Source: Nitriliruptor sp040882075
GTDB lineage: Bacteria; Actinomycetota; Nitriliruptoria; Nitriliruptorales; Nitriliruptoraceae
NCBI RefSeq assembly: GCF_040882075.1
Contig: NZ_JBBEBZ010000127.1
Span: 1-20,353, forward strand
Direction of reading: 5' to 3'
DNA: 20,353 nt
Position numbers and translations under genes: made by a program. Below are positions 15,183 to 20,353 of this stretch, one piece after another. The notes under the pieces are model-generated. The model made no database searches. It saw only the letters and a program-made list of their open reading frames with translations, and had not been told where the DNA came from. How positions within the stretch are numbered: position 1 is the stretch's first letter; every line of letters begins with the position of its first letter.

Positions 15183-16958
15183 GTGGCAACGGCAGGAGGT
15201 CCGGGGCAGCCGTCGATCGGTGGCCTCGAAGGTGCTGACCCCGACCAGCTCGCGGCGCTCGAGCTCGTCCGTCGCTCGGTCATCGGCGACGACGAGGTGG
15301 TCGACGGCCCCTACGGTCCGCGCCGTGTCGTGTACGCCGACTACACCGCCTCGGGCCGCGCGCTGAGCTTCATCGAGGACGTCATCCGCGACCTCGTGTT
15401 ACCCCGCTACGCCAACACCCACACCGAGACCTCCGGCACGGGTCGTCAGACGACCCGCTTCCGCGAGGACGCCCGGGCGCTCATCGGCCACGCCGTCGGA
15501 GCCGATGAGCACGAGCACGTCGTGCTCTTCTGCGGCTCCGGCTCGACCGGTGCCATCGACCGGATGGTGCAGGTCCTCGGGCTGCGCGTCCCCGCCGAGC
15601 TCGACGACCGCTACGGGTGGTCCGCGGGGCTCCCCGACGAGGACCGGCCGGTGGTCTTCCTCGGCCCTTACGAGCACCACTCGAACGAGCTGCCGTGGCG
15701 CGAGTCCATCGCGGACGTCGTCACGATCCCCGAGGACGGGGACGGCCACGTCGACCTGGCCGCCCTCGAGACCGCCCTGCTGGCCACCGCGGACCGGCCG
15801 CTGCGCATCGGCAGCTTCTCGGCCGCGTCGAACGTGACCGGCATCCTCACCGACGTCCGTGCCGTGTCGGCGCTGCTGCACCGCCACGGCGCGCTGGCCT
15901 TCTGGGACTACGCGGCTGCCGGCCCCTACGTCGCCATCGACGTCGGTGCATCCGGGCGCGGACCCGATGGTCACCTCGACCACCTCGATGCCGTCTTCCT
16001 GTCACCGCACAAGCTCGTGGGGGGACCCGGCACGCCGGGCGTGCTCGTCGCCCGCCGGGGCCTGTTCACCAACCGCGTTCCAGCCGTCCCCGGGGGCGGC
16101 ACGGTCGCGTACGTCAACGCGGTCGAGCACCGCTACCACGACCGCATCGAGCTGCGCGAGGAGGGCGGCACCCCCGACATCATCGGTTCGGTGCGGGCGG
16201 GCCTGGCCTTCGCGGTCAAGGACGCCGTCGGCACGGAACTGATCGCTGCTCGTGAGCGTGCGCTCGTCCGGCACGCCGTCGCCGCGTTCGAGGAGGAAGC
16301 GAACCTCGAGGTGCTCGGCTCCCACACCGCCGACCGTCTGTCGATCGTGTCGTTCGTCGTGCGGTACGGACCCGGCCACTACCTCCACCACGACCTGGTG
16401 GTGGCGATCCTCAACGACCTGTTCGGCATCCAGGCCCGCGGCGGTTGCTCCTGCGCCGGTCCCTACGGTCACCGTCTGCTCGGCATCGACCTCGACCGCT
16501 CGCACCGGTTCGAGGAGGTGCTCGCGACCGGGTGCGAGGGGATCAAGCCGGGCTGGGTCCGCGTGAACTTCACCTGGTCGGTCACCGACGAGGTCGCCCG
16601 TTTCCTGGTCGACGCGGTGCGGCTGGTCGCCCGGGAGGGCTGGCGCCTGCTCGACGACTACCGTTTCGAGGTGGCGACCGGCCGGTGGACGCACGCCACC
16701 GGCACCGTGACCCCGCCGTGGTCGCTGGCGGACGTGCGTATCGAAGGTGGGCGGATGAGCTGGCCGGAGCGGCCGGGCCCGGCGTCGGACGGGGATCTGG
16801 CTGGGGTGCTGGCCGAAGCTCGGCGCATCCTGGCCGCCGCCGGACCGCACCCGGAGGACGTCGCGCCCGTCCTCCTGCCCCCGGACGCGGAAGCGCTGCG
16901 CTGGTTCCCGCTGCCCGGCGAGCGCGTCCCCGGGGAGCCGCTCGCCACACCGCGCTGA
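15183..16958 (+). CDS. Class V aminotransferase-fold PLP enzyme (cysteine desulfurase-like)
   Basis: A 591-residue PLP enzyme. Class V features include YADYTASGRALSFIE (51-65), the HHSN motif in GPYEHHSNELPWRE (161-174), the cofactor-contacting aspartate in FWDYAAAGPY (Asp242) and the Schiff-base lysine in LSPHKLVGGPGTPG (Lys277). At the position where SufS-type desulfurases carry the catalytic cysteine loop there is ARGGCSCAGPYGH (418-430), giving Cys422 and Cys424. That would fit cysteine desulfurase, selenocysteine lyase or a related C-S/C-N chemistry, but the reaction is not known. Residues about 490-591 are an extension beyond the usual 400-450-residue fold and lack a motif I recognise. 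GTG at 15183 has GGGAGG six bases upstream. There are no suf or isc genes nearby. The fold is firm, the substrate open. Confidence 0.87.
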   Translation: MATAGGPGQPSIGGLEGADPDQLAALELVRRSVIGDDEVVDGPYGPRRVVYADYTASGRALSFIEDVIRDLVLPRYANTHTETSGTGRQTTRFREDARALIGHAVGADEHEHVVLFCGSGSTGAIDRMVQVLGLRVPAELDDRYGWSAGLPDEDRPVVFLGPYEHHSNELPWRESIADVVTIPEDGDGHVDLAALETALLATADRPLRIGSFSAASNVTGILTDVRAVSALLHRHGALAFWDYAAAGPYVAIDVGASGRGPDGHLDHLDAVFLSPHKLVGGPGTPGVLVARRGLFTNRVPAVPGGGTVAYVNAVEHRYHDRIELREEGGTPDIIGSVRAGLAFAVKDAVGTELIAARERALVRHAVAAFEEEANLEVLGSHTADRLSIVSFVVRYGPGHYLHHDLVVAILNDLFGIQARGGCSCAGPYGHRLLGIDLDRSHRFEEVLATGCEGIKPGWVRVNFTWSVTDEVARFLVDAVRLVAREGWRLLDDYRFEVATGRWTHATGTVTPPWSLADVRIEGGRMSWPERPGPASDGDLAGVLAEARRILAAAGPHPEDVAPVLLPPDAEALRWFPLPGERVPGEPLATPR

Positions 16959-16987
16959 CGCCGGGCCGCGTGCGGGCTTCGGCCGGC

Positions 16988-17023
16988 GCGCACGGAACAC
17001 GCGCAGGCGCCGGTTCCGTGCGC
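16988..17023. terminator. Bidirectional hairpin terminator between PLP enzyme and histidine phosphatase genes
   Basis: A perfect 11-bp stem (16988-16998 GCGCACGGAAC with 17013-17023 GTTCCGTGCGC) and a 14-base GC-rich loop lie in the 75-base space between two convergent stop codons. There is no T-tract. Its position and stability support a two-way terminator. Confidence 0.75.
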
Positions 17024-17033
17024 CAGGCCCGCG

Positions 17034-17717
17034 CTACGCGGTGATGAGGTCGTCGCTGAGGTGCTCGACGTCGCTGAACCGCTGCAGCGAGAAGATGGCG
17101 GCGCCGGCGATCGAGGTCGTGCGCAGCCACGCGATCGACGCGTGGTCGGAGGCGAAGCGTTCCCACTCCCACGGTTCGGGGTCGAGCCCGAGGAGGTGGC
17201 CGAGCACCACCGAGTTCGTCCCGGCGTGGGCGACGGCGAGGATCCGCTGCGGCGCGCTGTCGGGCACCGTCCAGAGGCCCTGCTCGTCGCGCACGATGCC
17301 GTGGGAGGCGAGGTGGTCGTCCAGCCCGGTGACGACGCGGCGGTGGAAGTCGCGGAAGCTCTCGCCGCCCGGCCACCCGTCCCACCAGGCGTCCCGCGAC
17401 CGGTCACGCGAACGGGCGAAGACCCGGTCGACCTCCTGGCTGGGGGTGCCCTCCCAGGACGGGTCGGTACGGATCTCGTGCAGCCACGGCGCGGACCGCA
17501 CTCGGGTCCGTCGGTCCAGGCGCTCGCGGATCGGTGCGGCGGTCTCGACCGCCCTCCTGGCGGTGGAGACCAGCACCTCGTCGAAGCGCGTGTCACCGAG
17601 CCGGGCGGCGGCGGCGTCGGCCTGGCGTCGGCCGAGGTCGGTCAGCCCGGGGTCGGCACGGGAGACGCCGTCGTCGGACCACAGCGGCTGGGCGTGTCGG
17701 AGCAGGAGGAGATCCAT
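17034..17717 (-). CDS. Histidine phosphatase family protein (phosphoglycerate mutase-like)
   Basis: A 227-residue cytosolic phosphatase. The N-terminal MDLLLLRHAQPLW carries the phospho-accepting His8 after Arg7. STARRAVETA (51-60) supplies the second phosphate-binding arginine, HEIRTDPSWEG (80-90) a candidate acid Glu81, and LAVAHAGTNSVV the second catalytic His164. This is the core of the histidine phosphatase superfamily; substrates range from sugar phosphates to nucleotides and cannot be fixed here. ATG at 17717 is the only ATG start in the window and matches the family's first strand exactly, but its ribosome site is weak. It begins 11 bases after the ferrochelatase stop and ends the three-gene operon. 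Confidence 0.9.
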   Translation of the reverse strand: MDLLLLRHAQPLWSDDGVSRADPGLTDLGRRQADAAAARLGDTRFDEVLVSTARRAVETAAPIRERLDRRTRVRSAPWLHEIRTDPSWEGTPSQEVDRVFARSRDRSRDAWWDGWPGGESFRDFHRRVVTGLDDHLASHGIVRDEQGLWTVPDSAPQRILAVAHAGTNSVVLGHLLGLDPEPWEWERFASDHASIAWLRTTSIAGAAIFSLQRFSDVEHLSDDLITA

Positions 17718-17728
17718 GTCGCCGGACG

Positions 17729-18799
17729 CTACCTGCGCGCCGGCGGCGGGGGAGCCGACGCCACGGTCGCGACCTCGGGCTGGCCGGGGACGCGGCAGCA
17801 GTCCACCGGGCACGCGTCCCAGTTCGGACCGCGCGTGCCGAGGGCGCGCCGAGGAGCGGCGCCGCGGCGTTCGCGGACGAGCTCGACGAGGCCGGCCACG
17901 AAGCGCCGGTCGACGCCGACCGTCCCGGCACGCACGTAGGACATCCCGAGCCGGGCCGCGGTCGCCCGCGCCTCGACGTCGAGGTCGTAGACGACCTCCA
18001 TGTGGTCGGAGACGAACCCGATGGGGACCACCACCACGGCGCGCACGTCCTCCTCGGCGAGCGCTTCGAGGTGGTCGTTGACGTCGGGTGTCAGCCACGG
18101 CACCTGCGGCGGACCCGAGCGCGAGTTGTAGACCAGCTCCCACGCGTGCCCGGGGATGGCGGCCATCACCAGCCGGCAGACCTCGTGGTGTTGGACCTCG
18201 TAGTCGCTGTGCCGCGACATCGTGGTCGGGATCGAGTGGGTGGTGAAGACCACGCGCGCGTCGGCGCGCTGGTCGTCCGGGAGCTCGGCGATCGCCGCAC
18301 GCACCAGGTCGATCTGCGGCTCGACGAACCCGGGGTGGTTGTAGAAGACGCGCACCTTGTCGAGCTCGGGAGCCCCGTCGCCGACCTCCTCGCGGGCACG
18401 GGCCAGGTCCTCGCGGTACTGACGGCACCCCGAGTAGCTCGAGGAGGCGGAGGTGACGATGCACAGCGCTCGGGTGACACCGTCGTCGCGCATCCGCCGC
18501 AGCTCGTCGGCGAGGAACGGCGCCGAGTTGCGGTTGCCCCAGTACACGTGGAGGTCGACCCCCTGGGCGGTCAGCTCGGCCTCGAGCGCGGCCCGCAGCT
18601 CCCGGTTCTGGTCGTTGATGGGCGAGCGTCCTCCGAAGGCCCGGTAGTGCTGCGACACCTCCTCGAGGCGCTCGCGAGGGATGCCGCGGCCGGCGGTCAC
18701 CTGCTCCATGAAGGGCAGGACCTGCTCCGGGCTCTCCGGTCCACCGAAGGACACGAGCAGGATGGCATCGTGGCGCGCCGTGTCGTCCGCGAGGCTCAC
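17729..18799 (-). CDS. cpfC: Ferrochelatase, coproporphyrin III type (HemH/CpfC)
   Basis: A 356-residue iron-inserting chelatase of haem synthesis. Landmarks are AILLVSFGGPESPEQVLPF (12-30), HYRAFGGRSPIN (51-62), the substrate-site segment YWGNRNSAPF (86-95), the metal-handling His188 in FTTHSIP and Glu268 in SDHMEVVYDLD. Actinobacteria use the coproporphyrin branch, so the substrate is inferred to be coproporphyrin III rather than protoporphyrin IX. The C-terminus has NWDACPVDCCRVPG (Cys330, 334, 335) and there is a mid-protein SGCRQY (Cys125); three C-terminal cysteines plus one internal match the general layout of the [2Fe-2S] cluster known in mycobacterial ferrochelatases. GTG at 18799 overlaps the stop of the upstream membrane-protein gene by four bases. 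No other haem genes are in the window. Confidence 0.94.
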   Translation of the reverse strand: MSLADDTARHDAILLVSFGGPESPEQVLPFMEQVTAGRGIPRERLEEVSQHYRAFGGRSPINDQNRELRAALEAELTAQGVDLHVYWGNRNSAPFLADELRRMRDDGVTRALCIVTSASSSYSGCRQYREDLARAREEVGDGAPELDKVRVFYNHPGFVEPQIDLVRAAIAELPDDQRADARVVFTTHSIPTTMSRHSDYEVQHHEVCRLVMAAIPGHAWELVYNSRSGPPQVPWLTPDVNDHLEALAEEDVRAVVVVPIGFVSDHMEVVYDLDVEARATAARLGMSYVRAGTVGVDRRFVAGLVELVRERRGAAPRRALGTRGPNWDACPVDCCRVPGQPEVATVASAPPPPARR

Positions 18800-19293
18800 A
18801 GGCAGGTCCGATCCGTAGATGGCGTCAGGAGGGCGCGCCGCAGGGAGACGTCGGCGCCTCCCGCCCGCCAGTCGGCGTCGATGCGATCGAGCCGGTCGGG
18901 GCTCGGACGGACGATCAGCAGGGAGACCACCGTGGGGACGACGGCTGCGGCAGCCACCCACGCGGGTCCGAGCACGAAGGTCATGGCGACGCCGAGCAGC
19001 ACCGGTGCGTCGATGATCGCCAGCTGCACCACGAGGCGGCTGCGCAGCTGCGTGACGGCCTCGGCATCGTCCGGAGGGGGCGTCGCCCGCAGACCGCGGT
19101 CGATGGCGATCGTGCCGGCCAGCCCGGCGAGTCCGGCCGCGAACGCCAGCACCGCCGGTAGCGACGAGGGGACCGTCGAGGTGGCGTCGGCGGCCAGGGG
19201 CGCCACGAGGGTCAGGCCCAGCATGGTCACCGTGAACGCCCACCACAGCAGCTGCAGCGCCCGCAGCGGGGGAGGGCCGGTCGGCTCGGTCAC
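18796..19293 (-). CDS. Hypothetical four-helix membrane protein
   Basis: A 165-residue integral membrane protein that I cannot assign to a family. Four hydrophobic helices are predicted near residues 11-33 (LQLLWWAFTVTMLGLTLVAP), 44-64, 87-108 and 110-128, with an acidic/proline loop (71-79) after the second and a charged C-terminal tail of about 36 residues containing PSPDRLDRIDADWRAGG. GTG at 19293 is chosen because GAGGA (19299-19303) lies five bases upstream; the frame extends further upstream, but those residues look like translated intergenic DNA. It overlaps the ferrochelatase start (GTGA), so it leads that operon. A link to haem, such as porphyrin or haem membrane handling, is suggested only by position. 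Confidence 0.75.
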   Translation of the reverse strand: MTEPTGPPPLRALQLLWWAFTVTMLGLTLVAPLAADATSTVPSSLPAVLAFAAGLAGLAGTIAIDRGLRATPPPDDAEAVTQLRSRLVVQLAIIDAPVLLGVAMTFVLGPAWVAAAAVVPTVVSLLIVRPSPDRLDRIDADWRAGGADVSLRRALLTPSTDRTCL

Positions 19294-19424
19294 GTGCGTC
19301 CTCGTGCTACCACGCCACCGGGGCGCGGGTCGGTCCGGGGCAGCGTAGGGTCCGCCCGCGCACCCGGCGTCTCCCCCCGCCCACCGCACCCGGCGCACCC
19401 CGTCCCCGAGCTCGCGAGCTACCC
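19294..19424. promoter_or_regulatory. Divergent intergenic region between ferrochelatase operon and alpha/beta hydrolase
   Basis: A gap of 131 bases. TAGGGT at 19347-19352 fits a TANNNT -10 for the plus-strand hydrolase. GAGGA (19299-19303, minus strand) is the ribosome site of the membrane-protein gene. No dyad stands out. The promoter role is inferred from orientation. Confidence 0.35.
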
Positions 19425-20353
19425 GTGACCAACGACGCACCCGACTGGTTCACCGCCGCCCTGGCCGATCCGGGGGAGCCGGGTGAGGTGGTCGTGTCGG
19501 GTGCGCGGATCGGGTACCTGACCTGGGGGGAGCGCGACGCGCCGACCCTGGTGCTCGTGCACGGCGGCGCCGCTCACGCCGGGTGGTGGGCCCCGCTGGC
19601 GCCCCTGCTCGCCCGGGACCACCGCGTCGTGGCGCTCGACCTCAGCGGTCACGGTGGTTCCGACCACCGCGACGACTACTCGGTCGAGACGTGGGCGGAG
19701 GAGGTCATGGCCGTCGCGGGCGTGGCGGGTGGCGTCGGGCGACCGACGGTCGTCGGACACTCGATGGGTGGGTTCGTGACCATCGTGGTCGCTGCCACGC
19801 GGGGGGCCGAGCTGCACGGTGCGGTCGTGCTCGACTCGCCGGTCCTCCGGCCCGACCCCGAGACCGAGGAGGCGTCGCGCACGGGCCGCAACCTGTTCCG
19901 CGCCCCGAAGACCTACCCGGACCTCGAGACCGCGGTCGACCACTTCCACCTCGTGCCGCCGCAACCTCGCCGTCACCCGTGGTTGATCGATCACATCGCG
20001 CGGGCGAGCCTCCGGGAGGTGGCCACCGATGAGGGCAGCACCGGGTGGACCTGGAAGTTCGATCCCCTGCTGTTCGTGACCCGTTCCGGTCCGCGGTTGC
20101 CGAGCGAGTACGGGCCCCAGCTGGCGCAGGCCGCCTGCCGCTTGGCGGTGGTGACCGGGGAGCGCTCCGCCATCGTCGACGACGACGTCATCGACCACAT
20201 GCGCGAGCTGGTCGCGGGTTCACCAGCTGCCGCTGCCGGCGTGCCCTTCGTCCGCGTCCCCGACGCCCACCACCACCTGCTGCTGGACGAGCCCCTGGCG
20301 ACCGTCACCGCCCTCCGCGCCATCCTCGCGACGTGGTCGCCGGTCGGCACGGG
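19425..20353 (+). CDS. Alpha/beta hydrolase (3' end outside window)
   Basis: At least 309 residues of an alpha/beta-fold hydrolase; the end is cut but the fold is almost complete. The oxyanion strand is LVLVHGGAAHAGWW (42-55), the second strand VVALDLSGHGGSD (68-80), and the nucleophile elbow VVGHSMGG gives Ser113. The C-terminal histidine lies in PDAHHHLLLDEP (279-290), as in the peroxidase/esterase-like branch, and the acid is probably in VVTGERSAIVDDD (242-254). The cap segment (about 140-230) includes FRAPKTYPDLE. It is probably an esterase, lipase or C-C hydrolase; the substrate is unknown. GTG at 19425 is the best start by position relative to the fold, but its ribosome site is weak. 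It is transcribed away from the ferrochelatase operon. Confidence 0.88.
   Translation, partial: MTNDAPDWFTAALADPGEPGEVVVSGARIGYLTWGERDAPTLVLVHGGAAHAGWWAPLAPLLARDHRVVALDLSGHGGSDHRDDYSVETWAEEVMAVAGVAGGVGRPTVVGHSMGGFVTIVVAATRGAELHGAVVLDSPVLRPDPETEEASRTGRNLFRAPKTYPDLETAVDHFHLVPPQPRRHPWLIDHIARASLREVATDEGSTGWTWKFDPLLFVTRSGPRLPSEYGPQLAQAACRLAVVTGERSAIVDDDVIDHMRELVAGSPAAAAGVPFVRVPDAHHHLLLDEPLATVTALRAILATWSPVGT

Noticed and set aside
19419..20198. 259-codon minus-strand open frame opposite the alpha/beta hydrolase
   Set aside because: The composition is shadow-like, and the plus-strand frame contains HGG, GHSMGG and the catalytic His region in order.
1..20353. CRISPR arrays, insertion sequences, attachment sites, rRNA or tRNA genes
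   Set aside because: I found no regularly spaced repeats, transposase motifs, terminal inverted repeats or RNA gene structure anywhere on either strand.

Overview
The window is very GC-rich and gene-dense, with actinobacterial hallmarks: a PASTA/Pkn-type Ser/Thr kinase N-terminus, a GuaB1-type IMPDH/GMPR paralogue, a DUF4126 membrane protein, an LCP protein with a LytR_C domain, and a ferrochelatase of the actinobacterial (coproporphyrin) type. I read it as an actinomycetote chromosome, possibly from a deep-branching group such as Nitriliruptoria; the class is a guess from overall protein character, not a demonstrated placement. I see no phage, transposon, CRISPR, plasmid, rRNA or tRNA signal. 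This looks like ordinary housekeeping and accessory chromosome, and I found no clear undescribed multi-gene system.

Layout. At the left edge is the start of a Ser/Thr kinase (minus strand, cut by the window), divergent from an aldo/keto reductase (446-1420, plus). A long minus-strand directon runs from 9354 down to 1460: membrane PAS-GGDEF-EAL protein, small four-helix membrane protein, M20 peptidase, PQQ-type sugar dehydrogenase lipoprotein, a proline-rich unknown protein, a DUF4126 membrane protein and GuaB1. Divergent from it, HrpB helicase (9529-12060, plus) faces a secreted trypsin-like protease (12115-13083, minus), with a perfect 14-bp hairpin between their stops. Next come an overlapping pair, LMW tyrosine phosphatase and LCP-LytR_C protein (13280-15048, minus), divergent from a class V PLP enzyme (15183-16958, plus). 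That enzyme converges on a minus-strand operon (19293 to 17034): four-helix membrane protein, ferrochelatase, histidine phosphatase. An 11-bp hairpin separates the two. The right edge holds an alpha/beta hydrolase (plus) that runs out of the window.

How the genes work together. Several neighbours are translationally coupled by GTGA overlaps (M20/PQQ dehydrogenase, LCP/LMW phosphatase, membrane protein/ferrochelatase) or by a directly abutting stop-start (proline-rich protein/DUF4126). The LCP and LMW phosphatase pair suggests envelope glycopolymer attachment and its control. GuaB1 belongs to purine interconversion, the ferrochelatase to haem synthesis, and the PAS-GGDEF-EAL protein to c-di-GMP turnover. 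The most distinctive points are almost exclusive GTG initiation (17 of 18 chosen starts), a GGDEF domain altered to GSDEF with an intact inhibitory RxxD site beside an intact EAL domain, a class V PLP enzyme with a CxC motif and a C-terminal extension, and a strand-asymmetric hairpin ahead of the protease gene.
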